Source of the DNA: an uncultured Pelagibacteraceae bacterium
Lineage (GTDB): Bacteria > Pseudomonadota > Alphaproteobacteria > Pelagibacterales > Pelagibacteraceae
Direction of reading: 5' to 3'
NCBI GenBank assembly: GCA_902580945.1
Contig: CACHML010000003.1
Span: forward strand, 1-64,000
DNA length: 64,000 bases
The translations under genes were made by a program, and so were the position numbers. How positions within the stretch are numbered: the stretch's first letter is position 1; every line of letters begins with the position of its first letter. A model generated the notes under the pieces. That model saw only the letters and a list, made by a program, of their open reading frames with translations, did not search any database and was not told the origin of the DNA. Of this stretch, positions 28,844 to 38,199 are shown piece after piece.

Positions 28844-29995
28844 ATGAAAACTTTTATTAAGCTGTTAATATTTGTAACTATAAGTATATACAATTTTAAT
28901 CAGAGTGCATATTCGTCTGATAAAATTAAAATTGGATTAATTGTACCTTTAACGGGTGATAATTTTCTTATAGGTGAAAAAATTATAAAATCAGTAAGAA
29001 TGGCAATTAATAAAATAAATGATGACAAGATAGAAATAATACCAAGAGACACAAAATCTAACCCCATCGATGCTTTAAAAGTATCAAAAGAATTATATGA
29101 TGATGGTGTCAGAATTATTATTGGTCCAGTATTTAATGAAAGTACTAAATATCTAGATGATTTAAAAGAAATAACTTTTATATCTTTTACGAATAAGTTA
29201 ATTGATAATCCCGAAAATGTAATCAGCGCAGGAGTAAATGCAATTTCACAAATACAAACAATAAAAAAATTTAATAAGAAAAATAATTTATTAAAAAGTA
29301 TTATTTTGATACCAAGGTCGGAGTTCAAAAAAGAGATTGAGGTAGCAATTAACAAGACAAAAATAAAACATAAGAAAGTTTTTTATTACGATAGGGAACC
29401 AACTAAACTTACTAAACAAATTGAAAATTTAACAGAATATGAAGTAAGAAAAAAAAATCTCAAAAATGAGATAGAAAGAATCAAAAATTTATCTTTTAAA
29501 GACAAAGAAAAAAAAATTCAAAACTTAAAAAAAAAAGATACTCTTGGAAGTATCAATTTTGACTCCGTAATTATAGCTGACTTTGACGAAAATTTGAAAA
29601 GTGTAGCTACATCGCTACTTTATACTGATGTTTCATCAAAAAGAATTTCATATATAACATTAAACCAATGGTTTGATGAAAGTCTTTTAAGAGAAAGTTC
29701 CATACATCCAATTTATTTCCCATCAATAAATAAAAGTAATTATGAATTATTTATGATTGAGTTCAAAAATACTTTTGGAATAGACGGTGATCAACTTTCA
29801 TTTTTAAGTTATGATTTGGTGGGGTTAGTCTATTTCTTAATTTATGAAAATAAATTTAATATTTCAAAAAATATATTTTATAAAAAAAATAAGTTTAAGG
29901 GTAAGATAGGTATTTTTGAAATAAGCAAAAATACTATTACTCATCAACTAAACTTTTATAGCATTGAGGACAATAAGTTTAAAAAAATTTTCTAA
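28844..29995 (+). CDS. Periplasmic penicillin-binding-protein activator, LpoA-like
   Basis: A 383-residue exported protein: a signal peptide ending near SAYSS, then a type I periplasmic-binding-protein fold (KIKIGLIVPLTGDNFLIGE; GVRIIIGPVFNES). No ABC permease genes are near, and the position divergent from rsmI matches the LpoA family, which activates peptidoglycan synthase PBP1A. It has no lipobox cysteine, so it would be soluble. A lysine-rich coiled segment lies near residue 200. The yraN gene that usually follows is missing; instead it converges with rdgB and overlaps it by 17 bases. Confidence 0.72.
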   Translation: MKTFIKLLIFVTISIYNFNQSAYSSDKIKIGLIVPLTGDNFLIGEKIIKSVRMAINKINDDKIEIIPRDTKSNPIDALKVSKELYDDGVRIIIGPVFNESTKYLDDLKEITFISFTNKLIDNPENVISAGVNAISQIQTIKKFNKKNNLLKSIILIPRSEFKKEIEVAINKTKIKHKKVFYYDREPTKLTKQIENLTEYEVRKKNLKNEIERIKNLSFKDKEKKIQNLKKKDTLGSINFDSVIIADFDENLKSVATSLLYTDVSSKRISYITLNQWFDESLLRESSIHPIYFPSINKSNYELFMIEFKNTFGIDGDQLSFLSYDLVGLVYFLIYENKFNISKNIFYKKNKFKGKIGIFEISKNTITHQLNFYSIEDNKFKKIF

Positions 29996-30582
29996 TTTTT
30001 TTAAATGCATTGAAGCGGTGATCTATTTTATATTTTTTTTGAGGTTCCATTTCACCAAATGTTAATCTTTTTCCTGTAGGTATAAAGATTGGATCGTAAC
30101 CGAAACCATTTTTTCCTTTCTTAAACTTAGATATGCGTCCTTCGATCTTACCAATTTTGCTTACAAATTTTCCATTTGGCCAATATAATGTCAGTACACA
30201 AATAAATCTTGCTCTAATATTCTTTTTTTTCCAATTTTTGTCTTTTTTAGAAATTTCTCTATAAACTTTTTTAATAGCTAAATTGAAGTTTCTTTTTTTT
30301 CCTGACCAATCTGCTGAATATACACCGGGTGCTTTATCTAAAATATCAATCTCAATTCCGGAGTCATCTGACAAGCATATTTTATTTATTTTTTTTGCAG
30401 AAGTATTTGGCTTTTAAAAGTGAATTTTCTTGAAATGAAAATCCTGTTTCTTTGGGACTTGGTATTTTAAAGTCTAAATTTGAATAGATTTTTAGTTTTT
30501 TAGGTAATAGTTCAGCTATTTCCTTAAGTTTTCCTTTATTATTTGAACCAATAAATATTTCTTTAATTTTTTTTTTAGACAT
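29979..30582 (-). CDS. rdgB: Inosine/xanthosine triphosphate pyrophosphatase RdgB, frameshifted as given
   Basis: This enzyme removes ITP, dITP and XTP from the nucleotide pool. It is split in the ORF track into 30382-30582 (N-terminal 66 aa: SNNKGKLKEI, FQENSLLKAKY) and 29979-30374 (SDDSGIEID, FGYDPIFIP, HRFNAFKKI). Together they cover the whole family (about 200 residues) with nothing missing. Removing one A from the A8 run at 30389-30396 (coding strand) fuses them as CKKINKICLSDDSG, the expected active-site context. So the break is a single +1 insertion in a homopolymer: sequencing error, recent mutation, or slippage-rescued frame. Confidence 0.88.
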
Positions 30583-30618
30583 CTAGAAATTACATATTTT
30601 CTTACCATATAAAGGTGT

Positions 30619-31272
30619 ATGGACAAAGATGAATCAAAAGAAAATAAAGACAATAACGTAAATGCAGATGTCATTACTGATGAGGAAACAAAAGAAAAAG
30701 AAGCAATAGACCAAAAGACTGAGGATGAAAATCCAGATCTAGAAAAAAAGCAAGAAGAAAAGAAATTAACCCCAGAGGAAGAAATAGAAATACTAAAAGA
30801 TAAGTTAGCAAGAACCTTCGCCGAAATGGAGAACCAGAGAAGAAGATTTGAGAAAGAAAAAGATGATGCATATGAGTATGGAGGATATTCTTTCGCAAAA
30901 GAGGCATTAAACCTCCTAGATAATCTCGAAAGATCAAAAGTTGCACTAGAAAATGATGATAGTTTAAAAAATACTGAAGCACTAAAAAAAATAGTAGATC
31001 ACTTAAATATTATAAATAACGATATGTTATCTATTTTCAAAAAAAATAATATTGAGCCTATTAAATCAGTAGATCAAAAGCTCGACCCAAACCTTCATCA
31101 AGCAATGATGGAAATTGAAGATGAGTCAAAAGAACCAGGGACTATTGTCCAAGAAATTCAAAAAGGTTTTATGATGAAGGATAGATTATTAAGACCTTCT
31201 TTAGTAGGTGTTTCAAAAAAAAAAGTAGAAGAAGTCCAAACAGAAGAGGGAGAAACTGAAAAAAGTCAGTAA
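30619..31272 (+). CDS. grpE: Nucleotide exchange factor GrpE
   Basis: A 217-residue cofactor that releases ADP from DnaK. A long acidic/lysine-rich N-terminus (about 1-55) is followed by the dimerisation coiled coil (LARTFAEMENQRRRFEKEK) and the beta-wing domain with DPNLHQAMMEIED. It leads the grpE-dnaK-dnaJ cluster, with an AAAGG-type ribosome binding site. The hrcA repressor and rph genes that usually precede it are missing; rdgB is divergent 36 bases away. Confidence 0.95.
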   Translation: MDKDESKENKDNNVNADVITDEETKEKEAIDQKTEDENPDLEKKQEEKKLTPEEEIEILKDKLARTFAEMENQRRRFEKEKDDAYEYGGYSFAKEALNLLDNLERSKVALENDDSLKNTEALKKIVDHLNIINNDMLSIFKKNNIEPIKSVDQKLDPNLHQAMMEIEDESKEPGTIVQEIQKGFMMKDRLLRPSLVGVSKKKVEEVQTEEGETEKSQ

Positions 31273-31291
31273 AAACAGTAAAAATTTAAAT

Positions 31292-31316
31292 TTTTTAGAC
31301 GGTTGTAGTCTAAAAA
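31292..31316 (+). other. Stem-loop between grpE and dnaK
   Basis: TTTTTAGAC and GTCTAAAAA form a perfect 9-bp stem around GGTTGTA, 20 bases after the grpE stop and 33 bases before the dnaK ATG. No long U run follows, so it is not a full intrinsic terminator. It may separate grpE and dnaK transcripts by attenuation or processing, allowing different protein levels (inference). Confidence 0.5.
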
Positions 31317-31349
31317 TTAACACTTATATGATCGGTAGGTTATAACATT

Positions 31350-33269
31350 ATGAGCAAAGTAATAGGAATAGATTTAGGAACTACAAATTCTTGTGTAGCA
31401 GTAATGGAAGGTACGCAAGCTAAAGTATTAGAGAATGCTGAGGGTGCAAGAACAACACCGTCAGTTGTTGCATTTTCAGAAAATGATGAAAAATTAATTG
31501 GTCAACCAGCAAAAAGGCAAGCGGTAACTAACCCAGAAAATACAATATTTGCTGTCAAAAGATTGATAGGAAGAAATTTTGATGATCCATCAGTTAAAAA
31601 GGATGTAGAAACTGCTCCATTTAAAATTGTTAACTCAGATAAAGGAGATGCTTGGATTGAAGCGAAAGGAAATAAATATTCTCCTTCTCAAATTTCTGCT
31701 TTTACACTTCAAAAAATGAAAGAGACTGCTGAAAAATATTTAGGCCAAGAAGTTTCTCAGGCTGTAATAACTGTTCCAGCTTATTTTAATGATGCGCAAA
31801 GACAAGCCACTAAGGATGCAGGAAAAATTGCAGGTTTAGAAGTTTTAAGAATTATAAACGAGCCAACAGCAGCTTCACTTGCTTATGGCCTAGATAAAAA
31901 AACAAATAAGAAAATTGCTGTATATGATTTAGGTGGAGGAACTTTTGATGTTTCTATACTTGAGCTAGGTGATGGAGTTTTTGAGGTTAAATCAACAAAT
32001 GGTGACACTTTTTTAGGTGGTGAAGATTTTGATAATACAATCGTAGAGTATTTACTATCTGAATTTAAAAAAGAAAACGGTATTGATCTAAAATCTGATA
32101 AGTTGGCTTTACAAAGATTAAAAGAGGCTGCGGAAAAAGCAAAGATTGAATTATCCTCTGCTGCACAAACTGAAATTAATTTACCATTTATAACTGCGGA
32201 TAAGACTGGTCCAAAACACATCAACATGAAAATGACTAGAGCAAAACTTGAGGCTCTTGTTGAAGACCTAATTTCTAGAACCATACCACCATGCGAGACA
32301 GCTCTTAAAGACGCTGGATTAAATGCAAGTGAAATTGATGAGGTAATACTAGTTGGTGGAATGACAAGAATGCCTAAAGTTATAGAAGAAGTTAAAAACT
32401 TCTTCGGTAAAGAACCAAATAAATCTGTAAATCCAGATGAAGTTGTAGCAATGGGTGCTGCCATTCAGGCTGGAGTATTACAAGGTGACGTCAAAGATGT
32501 ATTGTTGCTTGATGTAACACCACTTTCACTTGGTATAGAAACTTTAGGTGGAGTTTCAACTAAATTGATAGAAAAAAATACAACAATACCAACCAAAAAA
32601 AGCCAAGTTTTTTCAACAGCGGAAGATAACCAACCCGCAGTTTCAATCAGAGTTCTACAAGGTGAGAGGGATATGGCTTCAGATAATAAAGTTCTAGGGA
32701 ACTTTGAGCTAGTAGGTATAGCTCCTGCACCTAGAGGAGTTCCTCAAATTGAAGTTACTTTTGATATAGATGCAAATGGAATTGTAAATGTTTCTGCAAA
32801 AGATAAGGGAACTGGTAAAGAGCAAAAAATTCAAATCCAGGCATCAGGAGGTTTAAGTGAAGATGAAATAAATCAAATGGTTAAGGATGCTGAAACAAAT
32901 AAAGAGGCTGATAAAAAGAAAAGAGAAGCGGTTGATGCTAGAAACCAAGCTGATACTTTACTTCATTCTACAGAAAAAAATTTAAAAGAACATGGTAGTA
33001 AAGTTTCTGATGCAGATAAAAAAGCTATCGAGGATGCATCAGCAAATGTTAGAAATGCATTAAAAGGGACTGACGTAGAGGAGATTAAAAAGAAGACTCA
33101 AGATTTGGTTCAAGCTTCTATGAAACTAGGAGAAGCTATTTACAAATCACAACAAAGTACTAAACCTGGTGAAGCACCTAAAGATGCAAAAGATGAAGGG
33201 AAAAAAGACGATAATGTTGTTGATGCAGACTTTGAAGAAGTAAAAGAAGATAAAGAAAAGAGCGCCTAA
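31350..33269 (+). CDS. dnaK: Chaperone DnaK (Hsp70)
   Basis: A 639-residue ATP-dependent chaperone. The nucleotide-binding domain begins [13 protein letters not shown] and contains [12 protein letters not shown] (near 192) and [10 protein letters not shown] (near 332). The linker [15 protein letters not shown] leads to the substrate-binding domain, and the C-terminus carries the typical DADFEEV acidic tail. Length is normal. It acts with GrpE and DnaJ encoded on either side. Confidence 0.99.
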   Translation: MSKVIGIDLGTTNSCVAVMEGTQAKVLENAEGARTTPSVVAFSENDEKLIGQPAKRQAVTNPENTIFAVKRLIGRNFDDPSVKKDVETAPFKIVNSDKGDAWIEAKGNKYSPSQISAFTLQKMKETAEKYLGQEVSQAVITVPAYFNDAQRQATKDAGKIAGLEVLRIINEPTAASLAYGLDKKTNKKIAVYDLGGGTFDVSILELGDGVFEVKSTNGDTFLGGEDFDNTIVEYLLSEFKKENGIDLKSDKLALQRLKEAAEKAKIELSSAAQTEINLPFITADKTGPKHINMKMTRAKLEALVEDLISRTIPPCETALKDAGLNASEIDEVILVGGMTRMPKVIEEVKNFFGKEPNKSVNPDEVVAMGAAIQAGVLQGDVKDVLLLDVTPLSLGIETLGGVSTKLIEKNTTIPTKKSQVFSTAEDNQPAVSIRVLQGERDMASDNKVLGNFELVGIAPAPRGVPQIEVTFDIDANGIVNVSAKDKGTGKEQKIQIQASGGLSEDEINQMVKDAETNKEADKKKREAVDARNQADTLLHSTEKNLKEHGSKVSDADKKAIEDASANVRNALKGTDVEEIKKKTQDLVQASMKLGEAIYKSQQSTKPGEAPKDAKDEGKKDDNVVDADFEEVKEDKEKSA

Positions 33270-33297
33270 ACTATCAACCATTTGTCTATAACTAGTT

Positions 33298-34425
33298 ATG
33301 GCAAAAAGAGATTACTATGATGTATTAGGTGTTGAGAAAAGTGCTAGTCCCGACCAAATAAAAGCAGCATACAGAAAACAAGCAGTAAAATATCATCCTG
33401 ACAAAAATAAAGGTGATAAAGGAGCTGAGGAAAAATTTAAAGAAGCCTCAGAAGCATATCACGTTTTATCTAACTCAGAGAGAAAACAGAATTATGATAA
33501 TTTTGGACACGCAGCTTTTGAAAATGGCGGAGGTGGTAGAGGAGGGTTTGGAAACTTTGACTTTTCAGGCTCCTTTTCAGATATTTTTGAGGATTTTTTT
33601 GGAGAAGGATTTGGTGGAGGGGGAAGAAGATCAAGAAGATCTAATAACAGAGGATCTGATTTAAGATATGATCTCTCAATAACCTTGGAAGAAGCTTATA
33701 CTGGAAAAAAACAGGATATTAAATTTTCAACCTCCGAAAGATGTGGTACATGCAGCGGTTCAGGATCAAAACCAGGTCATAGCGCAAGTTCTTGTTCAAT
33801 GTGTGGTGGCCATGGGCAAGTACGATCAAGTCAGGGTTTTTTTACAGTTCAGCAAACATGCCCTCAATGTGCTGGTTCTGGTGAACAGATTACTGATCCA
33901 TGTGCAAGTTGCGGAGGGCAAGGCAAAAAACAAGCTAGTAAAAGACTTTCTGTAACTATTCCTAAAGGTGTAGATGATGGAACAAGGATTAGATTATCTG
34001 GGAAAGGAGAAGCTGGATCAAGAGGAGCAAGTAATGGTGATCTTTATTTATTTATTAATGTTGAGTCACACGAACTTTTTAAAAGATCAGAAGTAAATTT
34101 ATTTTTTGAATTTCCTATTTCTTTTACAGATGCAGCATTAGGAACAACAATTGAAATACCTACAATAGATGGAGGTAAAGCAAAAATAAAAATTCCTGAC
34201 GGAACTCAAAGTGGAAAACAATTTAGATTGAAAGGCAAAGGAATGCCATTTATGAGAAGGGGAGACTATGGAGATTTATACGTCCAAGTTAACACTGAGG
34301 TACCAGTATCCTTAAATAAAGAACAAAAAGAATTACTTGAAAAATTTAGAAAAATTGAAAATGATAGATCAAATCCAAGTATAAAAAGATTTTTTCAAAA
34401 AGCTAAAAATTTCTGGAAAAATTAA
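33298..34425 (+). CDS. dnaJ: Co-chaperone DnaJ (Hsp40)
   Basis: A 375-residue type I J-protein that loads substrates on DnaK and stimulates its ATPase. In order: J domain with the HPD motif (YHPDKNKG, near residue 33), a Gly/Phe-rich linker, a zinc-finger region with four CxxCxGxG units (CGTCSGSG, CSMCGGHG, CPQCAGSG, CASCGGQG), then the C-terminal peptide-binding domains. All parts are intact. Its stop codon directly abuts a 33-residue frame. Confidence 0.98.
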   Translation: MAKRDYYDVLGVEKSASPDQIKAAYRKQAVKYHPDKNKGDKGAEEKFKEASEAYHVLSNSERKQNYDNFGHAAFENGGGGRGGFGNFDFSGSFSDIFEDFFGEGFGGGGRRSRRSNNRGSDLRYDLSITLEEAYTGKKQDIKFSTSERCGTCSGSGSKPGHSASSCSMCGGHGQVRSSQGFFTVQQTCPQCAGSGEQITDPCASCGGQGKKQASKRLSVTIPKGVDDGTRIRLSGKGEAGSRGASNGDLYLFINVESHELFKRSEVNLFFEFPISFTDAALGTTIEIPTIDGGKAKIKIPDGTQSGKQFRLKGKGMPFMRRGDYGDLYVQVNTEVPVSLNKEQKELLEKFRKIENDRSNPSIKRFFQKAKNFWKN

Positions 34426-34527
34426 ATGAAAAAAAAAATTAAATATATTATTTTTGGCGTCATTTATATTTTAGCAATTTTAATATTAGGTGCCTATTTC
34501 TATAAAGAAGGAATTGGAATAATTTAA
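34426..34527 (+). CDS. 33-residue single-helix membrane peptide, unknown function
   Basis: An ATG immediately after the dnaJ stop opens a 33-codon frame (too short for the ORF track): a lysine-rich start (MKKKIKY), then one hydrophobic helix of about 20 residues, then a short polar tail (YKEGIG). It ends overlapping the 3' end of the next minus-strand gene by 4 bases. The shape suits a small inner-membrane peptide cotranscribed with dnaJ, but no family is recognised and it could be chance. Confidence 0.45.
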   Translation: MKKKIKYIIFGVIYILAILILGAYFYKEGIGII

Positions 34528-35234
34528 TTATCTTTTGCTAGCCTAATAAAGATATCTCCCATGCCCCCTTTTACTTCCTCAAGAGGTGCCGTATTTCTAA
34601 AAGCACAATATTGGCCAGTTATCTCATGTTTATCGATTGCTGCTATGCTTTGTTCATTACATTTTGATGCATTGTGAAACAAACCAATAACTAACCTATC
34701 ATCTAAAACATATACTTGTTTGTCATCAAGTTTTTTACCGTTACAAAAATAATTCTTATTAACTTCCATTGGAAAGTCATCTTTTCCACAGGGATTACTT
34801 ATTGTTAAAACAAAAAATTCTTTTTCACCATCTGTAAAAGTGTAATTCATTTTTTTAACTTTTGAATATTTCATCAAATCACATGAACATGGGACACAGC
34901 ATCTATGATAAAAACCACATATTTTCTCTTCATTTTCAACGCTATTAAGATAGACAAATTCAGGCTTGTTATTCGGATCTATCAATGAACCAGACACAGC
35001 GCAATATAGTTTGTTATATTCCAAAAAGTCCTGGTAAGTAATTTTTTTACCTAAAATATGTTTAAAAAATTTAGGACCTGCTGCATTTCTATTTTGATCA
35101 GGAAAGATTTCTGACCAATCTCCAGCTAGATCAGCATAATAATTAAATTGGGTTGCATGGGTAGGTTGAGACATACTAAAGCTTATTAAAAGACTAAATA
35201 GTATAAAGTTTTTAATTTTTTTTAATAAACTCAT
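34524..35234 (-). CDS. Secreted cysteine-rich protein, unknown function
   Basis: A 236-residue protein with an N-terminal signal (FILFSLLISFSMSQPTHAT), so probably periplasmic. About eleven cysteines lie in the mature part, including the dense CGFYHRCCVPCSCD segment (near residue 107), NPCGKDD and YFCNGK; these could form disulfides or bind metal. I recognise no family. It lies 57 bases downstream of a CRTAC1-type gene on the same strand, so the two may form one transcription unit. Confidence 0.75.
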   Translation of the reverse strand: MSLLKKIKNFILFSLLISFSMSQPTHATQFNYYADLAGDWSEIFPDQNRNAAGPKFFKHILGKKITYQDFLEYNKLYCAVSGSLIDPNNKPEFVYLNSVENEEKICGFYHRCCVPCSCDLMKYSKVKKMNYTFTDGEKEFFVLTISNPCGKDDFPMEVNKNYFCNGKKLDDKQVYVLDDRLVIGLFHNASKCNEQSIAAIDKHEITGQYCAFRNTAPLEEVKGGMGDIFIRLAKDN

Positions 35235-35291
35235 ATTATTTATTCAAGTATACTTTTAATTCTAAAAAATTAATTGGGTTTTATTGTCCTA

Positions 35292-36728
35292 TTATTTTTG
35301 CTTAACTTCTATTGTTTTATTTAATTCATTAATATTTAAAGTCTCAGTAAGACCACTCGTCCAAATAATTTTAATAGAAATATTTTTTTCACCATCTCTA
35401 ATTCCATAATGTGCCACTGGTTCCATTTGACATAAATAACCAGATCCAGCATCAATTGTTTTAGCATGATTTCTCAAATTTGATTTTAATATAACAGTAG
35501 CTCCTCTAGCAGGAGCTCCAAATTTATTTAATGGCTTTATCCTTAAATAATTGAAATCTTTTTTAATATCAGCTTTATACATTGTTAAAGGTTGCATTCC
35601 AGACTCACCATGAGCAATTAACAATTCTAAAATTCCATCATCATCTATATCTGCTACAGCTGCACCTGTTCCAAGACCATTTGCTTCATAAGCATTTTTA
35701 ATATTGATTTCTTCAAAAAACCCATTTTCTTTTATTTTGAATAGTTTATTTGGCTCACCAATGTTATTCATGAATATCTCATCATAACCATCATTATCAA
35801 AATCTGCTGATATTACAGTTCTAATTCTAGTTGGAATATTATAGGTTGGAGTAGCAATATCTCTAAATTTGTTGTCTTCTAAAACGAAGGCCCTATGATA
35901 ACCATTCCAATTAGATGTAACTATATCTAGTCTTCCTCTATAAAATATATCAGTTAAAGTTGTGCCCCTTCCATTTTCGTATTGATCGTCAACTTTATAA
36001 TCTTCGGCAATGTCCTGAAAATATCCATCAGAGTTGTAATATAAAAAGTTTTTACCTCTCTCATTTGCAGCAAATATATCCATTTTTCCTGACAAAATAT
36101 TTCCTGCAACCACTGCTCTTCCTCCAGTTATTTTGTTGATTTTAAGCTGTTCTGCTAAATCTAGAATTTGTCCAGAACGGAGTTCATAAAATCTAGTAGG
36201 CCCTCCATAATTCGCAACATATATGCCATATTTTCCATCACCATTTCTATCAACACAAACAACTGATCTTCCAGCAGTTAAATTCAGGTTTTTTTTATTG
36301 ATATCTTTTTCAAACAAATCTACAAAGCTATCGCTATTATTATCAATCAATCTATCCGAATATTTTTTTTCTCCACTATAAGTGTCAGTGTTTAAGAAAT
36401 AAATTTCTTCAAAACCATCTTGATCTATATCACATGCAGCTACACCAATTGTTTTTCTTTTAGCATCATCAAATATTTCATTTTTATTAATGTTTACTAT
36501 TTTCCCATTTTGATAAGTCAGAGCTAAATTCGAAAATCCAAATCCAGTAACCACAAATTCAAATTTGCTGTCTTGGTTAACATCTGTAACTGAAATACCA
36601 TAACTAAGTCTAAAGTCATTATCTTCAATTTGAGATGTAATATCTTTAAAAAAGTCTGCTTTAGAATGATTGTGAGACACAAAAAAAAATAAAACCAGAA
36701 AAAATTTTAATAGGTATTTAATAACCAT
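35292..36728 (-). CDS. Exported FG-GAP/VCBS-repeat protein with ASPIC/UnbV C-terminus (CRTAC1 family)
   Basis: A 478-residue exported protein: signal peptide (about 1-25, ending SKADFF), then repeated FG-GAP/VCBS blades each with a calcium-type loop (DVNQDSKFEF, DIDQDGFEEI, DRNGDGKYGI, DFDNDGYDEI, DIDDDGILEL), forming a beta-propeller of about seven blades. The last 100 residues fit the ASPIC/UnbV domain (APARGATV, DAGSGYLCQ, ISIKIIWTSG). The family binds calcium and is secreted; its role in bacteria is unclear. It is divergent from dapB. Confidence 0.88.
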   Translation of the reverse strand: MVIKYLLKFFLVLFFFVSHNHSKADFFKDITSQIEDNDFRLSYGISVTDVNQDSKFEFVVTGFGFSNLALTYQNGKIVNINKNEIFDDAKRKTIGVAACDIDQDGFEEIYFLNTDTYSGEKKYSDRLIDNNSDSFVDLFEKDINKKNLNLTAGRSVVCVDRNGDGKYGIYVANYGGPTRFYELRSGQILDLAEQLKINKITGGRAVVAGNILSGKMDIFAANERGKNFLYYNSDGYFQDIAEDYKVDDQYENGRGTTLTDIFYRGRLDIVTSNWNGYHRAFVLEDNKFRDIATPTYNIPTRIRTVISADFDNDGYDEIFMNNIGEPNKLFKIKENGFFEEINIKNAYEANGLGTGAAVADIDDDGILELLIAHGESGMQPLTMYKADIKKDFNYLRIKPLNKFGAPARGATVILKSNLRNHAKTIDAGSGYLCQMEPVAHYGIRDGEKNISIKIIWTSGLTETLNINELNKTIEVKQK

Positions 36729-36769
36729 AATTGTTGTATATTAATTAAAAAATATATTAAAATAAATTA

Positions 36770-37546
36770 ATGAGCAAAGTAAAATTAGCTATATCTGGTT
36801 GCATGGGACGAATGGGCCAGCAATTAGTGAAATCTTCTAAAACTGACAAAAATTTTAAATTAACCACACTTACAGAAAACAGATTAATAGAAAAAAAAAT
36901 TGCTGGGATAAAACCTAGTTTGAATCATGAAAATTCTTTTAAAAATGTTGATTTAATAATCGATTTTACAATTCCTAAATGTACTTTTGAAATTCTTAAA
37001 ATAGCATCAAAGCTAAAAAAAAGAGTGGTTATTGGCACAACCGGTTTCTCTAAAATGGAAGAACTTCAAATTAAAAAATTTTCAAAAAAAATTCCTATTC
37101 TAAAAGCTGGCAATATGAGTTTAGGCATAAATCTATTGATGTATTTAACTGAAATTGCCTCTAAATCATTAGGTAATAATTTTTTAAGTAAAGTGTATGA
37201 GGTACATCATAAGCATAAAATAGACCATCCATCTGGAACAGCGTTGATGCTGGGTAAAGGTATAGCTGTAGGTAAAAATAGGGATTTTTACAATTTAATT
37301 GGAAAAAAGTATCTAAACAAAAAAAGTTTTCCATATGGAAAAAAAATTAATTTTAACTCAATACGTAAAGGTAAAACGGTAGGTGAACACGAGGTAAAGT
37401 TTTCTAGCGGTAAAGAAATTATTACACTAAATCATGAGGCATTTGATAGAGCTTTATATAGTGAGGGAGCTTTAACAGCTGGAAAATGGTTAATGAATAA
37501 GAAACCTGGTTTATATTCTATGCGTGATGTTTTAAATTTTAAATGA
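36770..37546 (+). CDS. dapB: 4-hydroxy-tetrahydrodipicolinate reductase DapB
   Basis: A 258-residue NAD(P)H-dependent enzyme of the lysine/diaminopimelate pathway. The Rossmann motif GCMGRMGQQL (residues 10-19), VIGTTGF (near 87) and the active-site segment VYEVHHKHKIDHPSGTA (near 147) are present. It overlaps nth by 4 bases. An intact A9 run lies inside the coding region at 36891-36899, which is a useful contrast to the broken genes elsewhere in the window. Confidence 0.96.
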   Translation: MSKVKLAISGCMGRMGQQLVKSSKTDKNFKLTTLTENRLIEKKIAGIKPSLNHENSFKNVDLIIDFTIPKCTFEILKIASKLKKRVVIGTTGFSKMEELQIKKFSKKIPILKAGNMSLGINLLMYLTEIASKSLGNNFLSKVYEVHHKHKIDHPSGTALMLGKGIAVGKNRDFYNLIGKKYLNKKSFPYGKKINFNSIRKGKTVGEHEVKFSSGKEIITLNHEAFDRALYSEGALTAGKWLMNKKPGLYSMRDVLNFK

Positions 37547-38196
37547 ACGAAGAACAAAGAGCAAAAATTGTTCTTAAAATATTAAATAAAATATATCCCA
37601 AAACACCAATACCTCTTAAACATAAAAATATTTTTACGCTCCTTATTTCAGTACTTTTATCTGCACAATGTACAGACGTAAATGTTAATAATGTAACAAA
37701 AAATATATATCCAAAATATAATAAACCAGAACATTTTGTTAAACTTGGAAGAAAAAAAATTGAAAAGCTAATAAGAAGTATTGGTATTTTTAGAATTAAA
37801 GCAAAAAGTGTTTATAATTTGTCAAAAACTTTAGTCGATAAATATAATGGAAAAGTTCCAAAAACATTTGAACAATTGGAAGAATTGCCTGGTGTAGGAC
37901 ATAAAACAGCTAGCGTAGTAATGTCTCAAGGATTTGGATACCCTGCCTTCCCAGTAGACACTCATATACACAGACTTGCACAAAGGTGGGGTTTAACTAA
38001 TGGAAAAAATGTAGTTCAAACAGAAGAGGATTTAAAAAGACTTTTTCCCAAAAAATATTGGAACAAGTTACATCTTCAGATTATTTATTATGGGAGAGAA
38101 TATTGTAAAGCAAGAGAGTGCTATGGTTTATCTTGTAAAATCTGTACTACTTGTTATCCTGAGAGAAAAAAACCACTTATAACAAAGAAAGCATAA
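37543..38196 (+). CDS. nth: Endonuclease III
   Basis: A 217-residue DNA glycosylase/AP lyase for oxidised pyrimidines. The helix-hairpin-helix LPGVGHKTASVV includes the catalytic Lys (about 118) and VDTHIHRL the catalytic Asp (about 136). The C-terminal cysteines read CKARECYGLSCKICTTC, whose spacing differs from the standard C-x6-C-x2-C-x5-C that holds the 4Fe-4S cluster; a cluster may still form with a different set. It overlaps dapB and is followed 3 bases later by a PfkB kinase. Confidence 0.94.
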   Translation: MNEEQRAKIVLKILNKIYPKTPIPLKHKNIFTLLISVLLSAQCTDVNVNNVTKNIYPKYNKPEHFVKLGRKKIEKLIRSIGIFRIKAKSVYNLSKTLVDKYNGKVPKTFEQLEELPGVGHKTASVVMSQGFGYPAFPVDTHIHRLAQRWGLTNGKNVVQTEEDLKRLFPKKYWNKLHLQIIYYGREYCKARECYGLSCKICTTCYPERKKPLITKKA

Positions 38197-38199
38197 TCG

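Noticed and set aside
28900-29355. 151-aa minus-strand ORF opposite the LpoA-like gene
   Set aside because: Hydrophobic shadow of a real gene with clear signal peptide and fold on the plus strand.
29979-30374. Calling the rdgB C-terminal ORF a stand-alone gene
   Set aside because: Its first residues MSDDSG are the middle of the RdgB active site and the missing part is directly upstream in another frame.
31883-32464. 193-aa minus-strand ORF opposite dnaK
   Set aside because: Long antisense frames opposite highly conserved GC-richer genes such as dnaK are common; the composition is Ser-rich with no motif.
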